Of a DNA stretch of 64,000 nt, positions 46,745 to 58,265 are shown in pieces (positions within the stretch are counted from its first letter, which is position 1; every line of letters begins with the position of its first letter). A model generated the notes under the pieces. It was not told the DNA's origin. It did not search any database and saw only the letters and a list, made by a program, of their open reading frames with translations. Origin of the DNA: Sandaracinaceae bacterium. Lineage in GTDB: Bacteria; Myxococcota_A; Polyangia; Polyangiales; Houyiibacteriaceae. The stretch spans positions 377,811-441,810 of the forward strand of contig JADJJE010000003.1 of assembly GCA_016706685.1 (NCBI GenBank), written 5' to 3'. The translations under genes and the position numbers were made by a program.

Positions 46745-46748
<4 letters not shown>
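44241..46748 (-). CDS. Exported LysM-FecR-linker-beta-barrel protein
   Basis: An 835-residue protein: signal peptide (1-29), LysM peptidoglycan-binding domain (38-90, with VGDTCYGIAQRFFGNPRQC), and a FecR-like beta region (about 130-230, with VTFRDESAIQMRENTLVII and TSQATLERGTLRSRLGDL). Fibronectin-like strands and a Pro/Thr/Glu linker with five TEP repeats follow. The last 230 residues are a predicted outer-membrane barrel ending in a hydrophobic LSAGVRVALD. It could tether outer membrane to peptidoglycan and sense or pass a signal. The ATG overlaps the kinase stop by ATGA. No such full fusion is known to me. Confidence 0.88.
45112..45156 (-). repeat. Five tandem 9-base repeats
   Basis: Five copies of GGCTCCGTG-like units (45112-45120, then every 9 bases, the last ending at 45156) encode TEP repeats in the linker of the LysM-FecR protein. 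Copies three and five differ by one or two bases. Such repeats can change length by slippage. Confidence 0.75.
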
Positions 46749-48066
<1,318 letters not shown>

Positions 48067-48070
<4 letters not shown>

Positions 48071-49917
48071 AGGCGCACCTCGTACACGTGCACCGGCAGG
48101 GCGCGCCCGGTCATGACGCGCTCGCCCATGTCGACGAAGTCGTAGCCGCCGTCCGACAGGTTCTTGGTGGCCTGCGTGGCCAGGATCTGCTGCGGCCGGG
48201 CGATGGCCTCGAGGCGCGCGGCCACGTTCACCGTGTCGCCGATGGCCGTGTACTCCATGCGGCTCTCGGAGCCCACGTTGCCCACGATGGCGGGCCCCGA
48301 GTTCACGCCGATGGCCAGCTCGATGCGCACGCCGTACTTCGTGTACCAGCCCTCGTTGCCCACCTCCACGAAGCGCAGCATGTCTTCGGCGGCGGCCAGC
48401 GCGCGGTCGGCATGATCATCGGCGGGCGTGGCGGCGCCCCACACGGCCATCACGCAGTCACCGATGAACTTGTCGATGGTGCCACCGTGCTTGAAGACCA
48501 CCTCGGTGAGCACCGTGAAGAGCTCGTTCAAGAGGCCCACCACCTGCTCGGCGCCCAGCTGGTCGGTCATGGGCGTGAAGGCCACCACGTCGGCGAACAG
48601 CACCGAGATCTCGCGGCGCGAGCCGCCGAGGTGCATGTCCTGCTCCCGCTTGACCACGCAGTCCACGATCTCGGCCGGCAGGTAGCGCCCGAGGTCCCCG
48701 CGGATGGCCTCTTCCCGCCGGATGCGGCGCTCGCTGGCCTGGAGGTCGGCCGCCGCGTTGCTCATGACGTCGCCCAGCACGCCGAACTCGTCCAGCGTGC
48801 GCAGCGTGACGCGCTTGTCCCAGCGCCGCGCGGCCAGGTCTTCGGCGAACATGGAGAGCGCGCGGATGGGCCGCGTGACCTGGCGCGCCACGATGAACGC
48901 CGCGATCAGCGCGAGCGCGATGGCCACGCCCACCACCACCAGGATCACGGCGCGCATCTCGCGCGGAGCGGCATAGGCCTTCTCCTCGGGCACCTGCACC
49001 ACGATGGTGAAGCGCCGCTGGTGGGACCAGAACGCCGTGCTGATGGTGGGCACGCCGTCCGAGTTGATGTTGGGCCCCACGCCGATGAAGTCCCGCACCT
49101 CGCTGCGGGCATTGGGGCCCACCAGCTGTTCCAGCTCGGGCGCGGCGTCGAGCGCGGCGGCGCGCGCTCGGTCTAGGTGCACGATGAGCCGCCCGTTGGC
49201 GTCGGCCACGAACACGTCGTCGCCACCGAAGTCGGAGCTGGCCAGCTCTTCCACGCGGGCCTGGACGGGCTCGAGCGACACCAGGCTGGCCGCGAAGCCG
49301 CTGACCTGCTCGCCCACGCGCAGCGGGATGGCCAAGAGCACGCGCGGCGCGTGGCCCTCGTCCACCACGGACTCGCCGGTGCCCACCTCTTGACCCTCGG
49401 CCTCGGCGCGCACCGCCGCCGGCAGCTGCTCGGGCGGCTCCACACGGGCGCCTGGCTCACGGATGACGGCGATGCGCGCGCCGCTCGGGTCGTAGATGGC
49501 GACGTGATCGAGCGACTCCCACGCGGCCACCACGTTGGTGGCGAGCGACTCCACCACCGCCTCGTCGATGCTGGGGTCCGTGATGGTGCGACCCACCAGG
49601 TCGAGGCCATCTTGCGCGGCGCGCAGCTCCCCCTCGATCATCGCCTGGATGTTGCCGACCACCTGCGCGCGGTACTCGCGGTTCAGCTTCTCCACCGTGC
49701 TGGTGGCGTCGCGGATGACCAGGATGCCCACCACCGTGAGCGGGATGACGGTGAGCAGCGCGGCCAGGAACGTGAGCTTCGCCCGAAAGGGCAGCTTGGC
49801 CCGCTCCACCGTGCGGGCGCGCCGCACGCTGCTGGACGATGACGCCAGCGGGTCACCATCGGGTCGCGACGAGAAGGCCCCCTGCCGGGCGGGGTCGCTT
49901 TCGAAGGGGTTGCTCAT
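48067..49917 (-). CDS. Membrane adenylate/guanylate cyclase with periplasmic sensor
   Basis: A 616-residue protein. Transmembrane helices lie at about 46-68 and 350-372, flanking a Cache-like periplasmic sensor with SVVDEGHAPRVLLAIPLRVG and SDFGGDDVFVADANGRLIVH. A HAMP linker follows (RQVTRPIRALSMFAEDLAAR), then the class III cyclase domain: EISVLFADVVAFTPMTD (first metal Asp) and GGTIDKFIGDCVMAVWGAA, with NVAARLEAIARP at the end. It makes cAMP or cGMP; the second substrate-specifying residues are not decisive. It overlaps the OMP gene by ATGA and the kinase by GTGA, so all are coupled. Confidence 0.93.
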
Positions 49918-50867
49918 CGGATCTGCGCGCTGGTGAAGCCCAGCGCCAAGGTGGCACGGACGCGTGGGTTGCCCACGCCATTCACGAAGCCGAGGCCCGC
50001 CGAGGCCTGCACGAACAGCCCATGGTCCATGGTGAGGCGGCCGCTCAGGTCCACCTCGAGCGGGGTGCGGTTGCGGTCGAAGAACGCGCCGTCGGTCAGG
50101 CCCGTGGCCGTGGCCAGCTCGAGACCCAGGCGTAGGCCCTCCGCCGGGTGCACGAAGCCGCCCAGCACCAGCGTGAGGTCGGCGCCGGTCTGGTGCGTGA
50201 GCCACTCGCGGTCCGGGCGCAGCGACACGCCCGTGGTGGCGCCCAACGACCAGCGGTGACCCACATAGGCGAAGCGCAGCTGCACCACGCCACCGATGCG
50301 GTCGTCGCTGGCGAAGGCCTGCACGCTGCCCGTGGGCTCCACCAGCGCGAGCCCAACGCCCAGCTGCGCGCCCTCACTGCCCCCGAAGAGCTGGGCGTGC
50401 AGGCCCAGCGTCAGGTCGCCGAAGCCACGCGCAGCCGGCTCCGGCAGCCCCAGCACGGAGGCGCCCACCTGGTGCAGCACGAGCGGCAGCGTGATGTACA
50501 GCGACAGCCGGTCGACCACCCCGTAGGCCACGGAGACCGACCCGACGAGCCGGTGCTGGAGGACCGAGATCTCCGTGACGGTGGAGCCACGCAGAGCGAC
50601 CACGAGCGAGTCGTTGGTGTAGTCCCCGCGAAGCTGGACGTGGACCGTGCGGGCACGCAGGGTGGCGGGCCGCTGCAGCAGGACACCGTCATCGGGCCCC
50701 GTGGGGGTGGCGTGCGTCTCGATCTGGAAGGGCTGCTGCGCGCTCACCCCCGCGGGCTGCAACAAGCCACCCACCAGCAGGCACACACCCAGCAGGGTGC
50801 GGCGCGGCGCCGGATGAGGGGCGCGGGGGCGGGGTGACGACAGCGTAGGCATCAGGGGTAAGTACAT
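49914..50867 (-). CDS. Putative outer-membrane beta-barrel protein
   Basis: A 317-residue exported protein with a signal peptide ending around VSAQQ (residue 44, or 20 shorter from the internal Met6). The mature part alternates beta-strands with aromatic and Gly ends: GSVSVAYGVVDRLSLYITLP, GVGLALVEPTGSVQAF, LRFAYVGHRWSLGATTGVSL, closing in a final strand ATLALGFTSAQIR. It is likely a transporter-like or structural barrel. The ATG start at 50867 lies in a promoter region 130 bp from the divergent activator. It is the first gene of the four-gene operon; cyclase, kinase and LysM-barrel follow. Confidence 0.78.
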   Translation of the reverse strand: MYLPLMPTLSSPRPRAPHPAPRRTLLGVCLLVGGLLQPAGVSAQQPFQIETHATPTGPDDGVLLQRPATLRARTVHVQLRGDYTNDSLVVALRGSTVTEISVLQHRLVGSVSVAYGVVDRLSLYITLPLVLHQVGASVLGLPEPAARGFGDLTLGLHAQLFGGSEGAQLGVGLALVEPTGSVQAFASDDRIGGVVQLRFAYVGHRWSLGATTGVSLRPDREWLTHQTGADLTLVLGGFVHPAEGLRLGLELATATGLTDGAFFDRNRTPLEVDLSGRLTMDHGLFVQASAGLGFVNGVGNPRVRATLALGFTSAQIR

Positions 50868-50997
50868 ACCTCATTCAGGGACAAGGGCGAGCCGCCACCG
50901 GGAGCATGGGGGCGGACCACTCCCCCACGCGCAAGTCCGGGAATTGGCTCAGGAGTCAGCACCTGGACGTCGCCCGTTCGTGTTAGCGTGCCGTGTC

Positions 50998-52349
<1,352 letters not shown>

Positions 52350-52363
<14 letters not shown>

Positions 52364-53246
52364 CCCACGCCTGCCGCGGGTGGGGGAGCTCTTGGGGGAG
52401 CGCTACCGCATCGAGCGCGCGCTCGCCCGCGGCGGCATGGGGGTGGTCTACGAGGCGCTCGACGAGGGGCTCGGCCGGCGCGTGGCCGTGAAGGTGCTGC
52501 CGCCGTTCGCGCGGGCCGACCAGGCGCACACGCGGTTCCTGCGCGAGTGTCGGCTGACGGCCAGCGTGCACCACCCCAACGTCATCCCCATCTACGACGC
52601 CGGGTTCCACGAAGAGCGCGTCCCGTATCTGGTCATGGAGCGCCTCGAGGGCACCACGCTCGGGAAGCAGGTGAAGGCGCACGGGCCGCTGTCGGTCAGC
52701 GGGTCGCTGCGGGTCACCGTGGGCGTCTGCGCAGCGCTCGAGGCGGCGCACGCGCGGGAGGTCCTGCACCGTGACGTGAAGCCCGCCAACGTGTTCCTCA
52801 CCGCGCCGCCCGGCGAGCGCGTGGTGCTCTTCGACTTCGGCCTCAGCCTCGATGCGTCGCGGCGCACGCGCATCACGGACCAGGGCGTGGTGGTGGGCAC
52901 GCCCGCCTACATGGCCCCGGAGCAGGTGCTCGGGCGCTTCGTGGACGCGCGCGCCGACGTGTTCGGCGCCGGCACCGTGGCCTACCGGGCGCTCACGGGG
53001 CAGCGCCATGTGCCCGACGGGCTGCGCGAGATCACGGAGGTCTTCGACGCGATCGTGCACCAGCCCATCATCCCGCCGCGTCAGCACAACCCGCGCGTGC
53101 CCGAGCACGTGGAGGCGGTGGTGCTGCGCGCGCTGGCGAAGTCTCCCGAGCAGCGCTTCCAGTCGGCACAGGCGCTGCGCGTGGCGCTCGAAGAGGCCCT
53201 GGCAGAGCACGTGGCGCGCCACGGCAGCTCTGCCCAGGGAGGCTGA
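52350..53246 (+). CDS. Soluble Ser/Thr protein kinase
   Basis: A 298-residue single-domain Hanks kinase. The glycine loop is ARGGMGVVYEALDEG (26-40), followed by AVKVLPPF with the catalytic Lys; HRDVKPANV, DFG and GTPAYMAPEQ are all present. No transmembrane helix or extra domain is visible, so it is cytosolic. Its ATG overlaps the end of the FHA-sigma-54 gene by 14 bp, so it is very probably the kinase that phosphorylates the FHA activator or its targets. The C-terminal ALAEHVARHGSSAQGG tail is short. It is convergent with the OmpA-type gene. Confidence 0.93.
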
Positions 53247-53266
53247 CGGCGGGCGCGGGCCCGTCA
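53244..53266. terminator. Stem at convergent stops
   Basis: TGACGG (53244-53249) and CCGTCA (53261-53266) form perfect arms that contain both stop codons (TGA of the kinase and TCA of the OmpA gene). It is a candidate bidirectional stem-loop. There is no T-run. Confidence 0.35.
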
Positions 53267-54685
53267 GTCGATGCGGCGGAACTCGATGCGCCGGTTGCGC
53301 GCGCGGCCCTCGGCCGTGTCGTTGGGGGCGATGGGCTCGCGCGGCCCGTAGCCCCGCACGGTGAGGCGCGCGGCGTCGATGCCGTGCTCCACCAACCAGT
53401 CGTGCACGGCCTGCGCGCGCTCTTGGGACAGGCGCATGTTGGTGGCCTCGCGGCCCTGGTCGTCGGTGTGCCCGGCCACCTCCACGCGCACGGTGGGGCT
53501 CCCCTCCAGCACGGCGAGCGCCTGCTGCAGGGTGGGCTCGGACTCGTCCAGGATGCGCGCGCTGCCGGTCGCGAAGCGGATGCCTTCGAACTCCATGACG
53601 GCGGCGATGGGCGCGGGGCCCCCGGTCGCAGGGACGGGCGTGGGGATGGGCGTGGTGCGCGTGCGGCCGGTGGGGCAGCCCGTGGTGTCCACCGCACGGT
53701 CGGTCGGAGTCTCCGGGCAGCGGTCGTAGGGATTGGCCACGCCGTCCTGATCGGTGTCGTCGTCGCGCGGGTCCTGCGAGCTCATGCCGGCCGTGGTGGC
53801 TTCGTCCAGGTCGTTCACGCCGCCGCCGTCGGTGTCCACCAGCAACGGGTCGCTCTCACCGGGGTCCAGCTCGCCGTCGTGGTCGGCATCCTCCACGCCG
53901 TCGTTCAGGCCGTCGTGGTCGGTGTCGGTGAGCAGCGGGTCGTAGCCCGCGTCCACCTCGACGCCGTCGAGGATGCCGTCGCCGTCCGAGTCGGAGCGGT
54001 TGGGGTCCGTGCCGCGGCTGGCTTCTTGGGAGTCCGATAGGCCGTCGCGGTCGGCGTCGGCCGGGCCGCCGTAGACCTGGATGGCCACGGAGCCCGTGAT
54101 GCCGATGAGGAGGATGGCGTCCGCCCCGGCGGTGTTGCCGGCCATCATGGTGGTGAGGCGAGCGAACACGCCGAGCGACAGCGGCCGCGCGACGGAGAGT
54201 TCGTAGCCGATGCCGACGTCGAAGCCGAACTGCGGCCCGTCGAAGTCGTGCCACCCCACGTGCGCGGAGAGCCACAGGCCACCCGCCACGCTGCCTCCGC
54301 CCGTGGCGTAGCCGGAGCTGTCTTCGAGCACGCGGTAGCGGATGCCGGCCAGAACGGCCCGGTAGCTGGGAGAGCCGTCGAGCGTGCCCGGGAACGGCTT
54401 GTTGAAGCGCCCCATGCCGAACAGCACCTCGAGCGCGATGGGCTGGGCCAGCACCAGGTCTGCGCCCAGGTAGCCCGCGCCGCCGCCCGCGCCGATTCCG
54501 TCACCGGGGCGCGTGTCCCCCGCGACCACCAGACCCCCGCCGATGTCGAGGTGCAGGTTGAAGCGGCCGTGGTCTGCCCGTGCGGGCGCGGCCACCCCCA
54601 GCGCAGCGAGCGCGATGACGAGCACCAGCGCCTTCGCCGGATACGCGCGAGGCAAGGATGGGATACGGCTGATGTCCACCTTCAT
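53264..54685 (-). CDS. OmpA-family outer-membrane protein with thrombospondin type 3 repeats
   Basis: A 473-residue protein with a signal peptide (1-36), a beta-barrel region (to about 220) and a thrombospondin type 3 calcium-binding segment (ADADRDGLSDSQEASRGTD and a further 3-4 units). The C-terminal OmpA peptidoglycan-binding domain has VEVAGHTDDQGREATNMRLS, then AQAVHDWLVEHGI and GYGPREPIAPND. The start MKVDISRIPSLP is chosen because the longer frame runs through arginine-rich noise. It anchors the outer membrane to the wall. It is convergent with the kinase and divergent from the HTTM gene pair. Confidence 0.92.
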   Translation of the reverse strand: MKVDISRIPSLPRAYPAKALVLVIALAALGVAAPARADHGRFNLHLDIGGGLVVAGDTRPGDGIGAGGGAGYLGADLVLAQPIALEVLFGMGRFNKPFPGTLDGSPSYRAVLAGIRYRVLEDSSGYATGGGSVAGGLWLSAHVGWHDFDGPQFGFDVGIGYELSVARPLSLGVFARLTTMMAGNTAGADAILLIGITGSVAIQVYGGPADADRDGLSDSQEASRGTDPNRSDSDGDGILDGVEVDAGYDPLLTDTDHDGLNDGVEDADHDGELDPGESDPLLVDTDGGGVNDLDEATTAGMSSQDPRDDDTDQDGVANPYDRCPETPTDRAVDTTGCPTGRTRTTPIPTPVPATGGPAPIAAVMEFEGIRFATGSARILDESEPTLQQALAVLEGSPTVRVEVAGHTDDQGREATNMRLSQERAQAVHDWLVEHGIDAARLTVRGYGPREPIAPNDTAEGRARNRRIEFRRID

Positions 54686-54779
54686 CGGAGTACAAGTAGC
54701 ACGACCGGCGCACGGCTCACCAGATTCGGGCACGCATGCCCGCGGCGCGGGTTTGACGTGGGCGCGCGTGGAGACGACC

Positions 54780-55232
54780 ATGCGCCGCGTGAGTTCCGCC
54801 GCCGAGCTGCCCGTCCCCGCCGACACCACCGCGTCTGCCCGCCGCGGGCGTGCGCGGGCCTTCATCGTGGTCGTGGTGCTGGCGCAGCTGCTGATCCCGC
54901 TGACGTACTACCTGCGCGACGACCCGTACGACGAGCGCTTCGCATGGCGCATGTTCTCGGGGGTGCGGCTCCAGGAGTGCGAGCTGGGCGTGTTCGAGAC
55001 ACGCGGCGGGAGCGAAGTGGGCGTGAACCCGTATCAGGTGGTGCCCGCCGGCTGGGTGGAGGGGCTCAAGCGCAACCGCCGCCGTGTGGTGGAGCGCTAC
55101 CTGACGCTGCGCTGCGAGCGCGAGGGCACGACCCACGTGCGCGTCGAGAACCGCTGCGTGGAAGTGGACGGCACGCCGCTGCCCCCCATCGAGGTGGCGC
55201 GCGACTGTGCCGGTGGGGAGACCTCCCCGTGA
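54780..55232 (+). CDS. Small membrane protein, HTTM-partner
   Basis: A 150-residue protein with one N-terminal helix (FIVVVVLAQLLIPLTYYL, about 28-45) and a soluble C-terminal domain. The WRMFSGVRLQECELGVF motif after the helix is one I associate with small proteins encoded beside HTTM domain proteins. It overlaps the HTTM gene by GTGA at 55229. A GTG at 54768 is an alternative start adding four residues. The pair probably acts as a unit. The exact function is unknown. It lies 94 bp from the divergent OmpA gene. Confidence 0.75.
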   Translation: MRRVSSAAELPVPADTTASARRGRARAFIVVVVLAQLLIPLTYYLRDDPYDERFAWRMFSGVRLQECELGVFETRGGSEVGVNPYQVVPAGWVEGLKRNRRRVVERYLTLRCEREGTTHVRVENRCVEVDGTPLPPIEVARDCAGGETSP

Positions 55233-56761
55233 GCGCGCCCAGCACACCGAGCGGCGCCTTCGACCGCTACTTCTTCGGGCCCGTGGACCTGCTGCGGCCC
55301 TACCTGCTGACGCGCGCGCTGCTGGCGTTGCTGGCGTTCGACTGCTGGCTCGAACTGGTGCCGCACGGCGCGCGCTACGGCGTGGGTGGCTTCAACGTGG
55401 CGCACTTCGCGTTCCTCGACGCGCTCTTGCCGCTGCCTACGGCCCCACTCTACGTGGGCAGCGTGCTGCTGGCGGGTTGGCTGGCGCTCACCATGGCGCT
55501 GGTGGGCCCCACGCGTGTGGGCATGGCCGCGCTGACCACGCTCTACACGCTGGCTTGGTCGAGCAGCCTCCTCGACACCTACCAGCACCACTACCTGCTC
55601 TCGCTGCTGCTGCTCGCCATGACGTGCTTCCCGTCCATCACGCTCCGAGACGCGCTCGGCGGCAGCCTGCACGACGACCCGGACGACCCGAGCGCGCGAG
55701 TCCCGCACGAGAGCTGGGGGTTCGTGTCGTTCTGCGTGAGCTGCGCCATCGTCTACTTCTACACGGCGGTGACCAAGACCAACGCGGACTGGCGTGACGG
55801 CCACGCGATCGCGCGCTTGGCCGGCCACACCGACGCTGCGCGCTCCATGCTGGCGTTCGCGGCCGAGCACGACGTCACCCCTGCGGTCTTCTGGAGCGGG
55901 TTCGCGAAGAGCGCCATCGCCATTCAGCTGGTCATCGCGGTGGGCTTCGTGTTGGCGCCGGTGTTCGACCGCTTGCCGCGCGTGCGCGCGCGCCGCGTGC
56001 TGGCCTTCTGGGTGCTGGCCCCGCTGTCGTTCCATGCCGGCGCAGCGCACATGGACCTCAAAATCGGGTGGTTCACGGAGTACATGCTGCTGGTGGCCAG
56101 CATCGTGTTCCTGCCGCGCGAGCTGTTGGCGGGGCTGCTGTACGCGCTCAGCGCGCCGGCACGTGCGCTCGATGCGTGGCTCACGGCGGAGGAGCCCACG
56201 CGCGCCTTGATCGTGGCCAGCGCCGTCGTGACCGCAGCGGGTGTGCTGGGCGTCTTCGCGCTGACCGACCTGCCCGGAGGGATGGGCGCCGGGGTGCTGG
56301 CCGCGGTCGCCGCCGTCGCGCTCGTGCTCGCGCTGGGGCTGCACGTCCATGGGCACCGCGCGCGCGCGCTGTCCGCTGCGCTCTCGGGGCTGTTGGCGGG
56401 GGGCCTCTTGCTGTTGGCGCTGGTGGAGAGCGACGTGCGCTTCGACTACTACCGCAACGCGGGCGGCGACGCGCGCCGGCTCGCCTCGGCGGAGCAACCG
56501 CAGCTCTACCTGGACGCGCTCGAGCACTACACCAAGGCCAAGCGCTACTACCCGCCGGCCTACCGCGAATTCTGGATGGACTGGGATCGCGACGCGGCCG
56601 CCCGGGTGGCCCGTGGCGAGGCCCCGCCCGACGAGCAACGCGCGCATGCCAGCGGTGCGCCGCCGCGAAACCGTGACCGCCAGCTGGCCGAGCTCGAGAG
56701 CACGGTGGAGGACCTGCGCTCGCGCGGCCTGCTCCCACCCGACGAGGGGAGCCGTCCATAA
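55229..56761 (+). CDS. HTTM domain (vitamin K-dependent gamma-carboxylase-like) membrane protein
   Basis: A 510-residue integral membrane protein with about ten helices starting at GTG (55229). DRYFFGPVDLLRPYLLTRAL, then FLDALLPLPTAPLYVGSVLL and TLAWSSSLLDTYQHHYLLS are HTTM-type segments, the family that includes the membrane part of vitamin K-dependent gamma-carboxylase. The C-terminal 80 residues are soluble and charged (DVRFDYYRNAGGDARRLAS, ending RSRGLLPPDEGSRP). It could modify proteins or lipids in the membrane. No gamma-carboxylase active residues can be assigned with confidence. Translational coupling to the preceding small membrane gene is clear. Confidence 0.85.
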   Translation: MSAPSTPSGAFDRYFFGPVDLLRPYLLTRALLALLAFDCWLELVPHGARYGVGGFNVAHFAFLDALLPLPTAPLYVGSVLLAGWLALTMALVGPTRVGMAALTTLYTLAWSSSLLDTYQHHYLLSLLLLAMTCFPSITLRDALGGSLHDDPDDPSARVPHESWGFVSFCVSCAIVYFYTAVTKTNADWRDGHAIARLAGHTDAARSMLAFAAEHDVTPAVFWSGFAKSAIAIQLVIAVGFVLAPVFDRLPRVRARRVLAFWVLAPLSFHAGAAHMDLKIGWFTEYMLLVASIVFLPRELLAGLLYALSAPARALDAWLTAEEPTRALIVASAVVTAAGVLGVFALTDLPGGMGAGVLAAVAAVALVLALGLHVHGHRARALSAALSGLLAGGLLLLALVESDVRFDYYRNAGGDARRLASAEQPQLYLDALEHYTKAKRYYPPAYREFWMDWDRDAAARVARGEAPPDEQRAHASGAPPRNRDRQLAELESTVEDLRSRGLLPPDEGSRP

Positions 56762-56848
56762 CGTCGCGGCTGGCGGTGATCGCGACGGCGTTCCTCCCTG
56801 ATTGGAATGACCCTCGACACTCGGGGGAATGTTCGATACCAATTGGTC

Positions 56849-58084
56849 ATGTTTTTCATCCGACGTCGTGGGTTTGGTCCGCTCGAGTGCCTCGGCTTGC
56901 TGCTCGCGCTCACTCCTGGGTGTGGTAGCGGTGGCTCGAACCTGGGTGGCGACGCCTCCACCGACGGTGCGCTGCCGGACCTGAGCATCGGCGACCAGGG
57001 CATGTGCCAGCCCGGCCCGGTCACCACCGCCACGGTCAACCCCTCGCCGCCGGGCGCCAGCACCACACCCGCAACCCTCTTCGACGGGCGCTGTGGCGCC
57101 GCCGTGGGTCAGCTCTTCCCGCCCTCGGCGCCGTGGAACCAGTCGGTGCGCGAGACCTGTGTGGACCCCCGCTCGAACACCATCATCCAGTACCTCGCGG
57201 CGGTGGTGGACGGCTCTCAGACCTTCCGCATCGACCTGGGCGACTCGGACAACGACTACGGCTTCCAGCCCCTGGCCGCCGACGCCAGCACCACCACGTA
57301 CGGCTTTGCGCCCACCGACGAGTTCTACAGCCCGCACTGCGACGAGGTGCCCATCCCGGTGCCCAGCACGGGGCGCTTGGAAGGCGAGGCCAACTACACC
57401 TGCGCGGGCGACGGCGACTGCCACCTGACCGTGCTGGAGACCGAGGGCTGCGAGCTGTTCGAGATGTGGCGCGCCAACGACGTGCTGGGCACCTTCGAGG
57501 GCGGCTGCCTGGCGGTCTGGGACGCCACCACCCTGCCGAGCGACCTGCGCGGCCTGAGCTGCACCAGCGCCGACGCCGCGGGCCTGCCAATCGTGCCCAT
57601 GCTGGTCACGCCGCTCCAGGTGAGGTCGGGCACCATCCGCCACGCGCTGCGCTTCATCCTGCCGAACGAGGCTGTGCAGCGCTTCGTCTACGTGCGCCCG
57701 GCCACTCACAACCCGCTGACGGTGGAGCGCCATGGCCAGCCCACCAGCGGCCCACAAGGCACCATGCCGCCACCCTACGGCGTACGGCTGCGCCTGCGGG
57801 CAGACTTCGACACCAGCGGCCTGTCCCCCGGTGCGCAGGCCATGGCCGAGGCGCTCAAGGAGTACGGCATGTTCCACGCGGACGGCGGAAACGTGACCTT
57901 CATCGCCAGCAACGACGTGTACGCCGGAGCCTCGTGGGGGGACGCGGACATCGACCTGGGCCCCGACGACCTGCGCGACGCGGGCATGGCCTGGACCGAC
58001 TTCGCGGTGGTGAGCGATCTCGACGACGTGGAGTCCATGGAGGACGTGGAGTGTTCGCGGACGCCCCGCATGGAGCTGCCCTGA
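56849..58084 (+). CDS. Putative lipoprotein of unknown function
   Basis: A 411-residue exported protein. Start at ATG 56849 (MFFIRRRGFG) gives a lipoprotein leader to LALTPGC (Cys25); an earlier ATG at 56807 would add 14 residues before it. An acidic linker (GGDASTDGALPDLSIGDQG) leads to a domain of about 330 residues with paired cysteines. It includes YGFAPTDEFYSPHCDEVPIP and CTVLETEGCELFEMW-like sequence (LTVLETEGCELFEMWRAND), and the end reads NVTFIASNDVYAGASWGD. It is probably a surface beta-sandwich; no family is recognised. The 45-bp gap to the HTTM gene is short, so cotranscription is possible. Confidence 0.78.
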   Translation: MFFIRRRGFGPLECLGLLLALTPGCGSGGSNLGGDASTDGALPDLSIGDQGMCQPGPVTTATVNPSPPGASTTPATLFDGRCGAAVGQLFPPSAPWNQSVRETCVDPRSNTIIQYLAAVVDGSQTFRIDLGDSDNDYGFQPLAADASTTTYGFAPTDEFYSPHCDEVPIPVPSTGRLEGEANYTCAGDGDCHLTVLETEGCELFEMWRANDVLGTFEGGCLAVWDATTLPSDLRGLSCTSADAAGLPIVPMLVTPLQVRSGTIRHALRFILPNEAVQRFVYVRPATHNPLTVERHGQPTSGPQGTMPPPYGVRLRLRADFDTSGLSPGAQAMAEALKEYGMFHADGGNVTFIASNDVYAGASWGDADIDLGPDDLRDAGMAWTDFAVVSDLDDVESMEDVECSRTPRMELP

Positions 58085-58135
58085 CGCGAGACTTCGGGCG
58101 TGCTTCCGGGGCGGACCTGTGTTAGCCCATGGCGC

Positions 58136-58249
58136 ATGGAGCCGACAAAGCACTCTGACGACACCGCCATGCTCTACTTCCTGTGGATCCCCGTGTCCCA
58201 CGTGATCATCTGGGGAATCACGGTGTACCTCGGCACGCAGGTCTGGTGA
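58136..58249 (+). CDS. 37-residue single-helix membrane peptide
   Basis: A small reading frame from ATG (58136) to TGA (58247-58249) encodes a basic/acidic head (MEPTKHSDDTAM) and a hydrophobic helix (YFLWIPVSHVIIWGITVYLG) ending TQVW. It sits between two exported-protein genes on the same strand. The next gene starts 16 bp after it. The size and the single helix with an internal His are like small subunits of membrane complexes. Codon use matches neighbours (G/C at third positions). No family is recognised and expression is unknown. Confidence 0.55.
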   Translation: MEPTKHSDDTAMLYFLWIPVSHVIIWGITVYLGTQVW

Positions 58250-58265
58250 GCGCGGTGGCGGGGCT

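Noticed and set aside
50868..50997. Sigma-54 promoter between the barrel operon and the FHA activator
   Set aside because: One minus-strand stretch has TGG and a later TGC, but the spacing is off by one from the GG-N10-GC rule. Not reported as a site.
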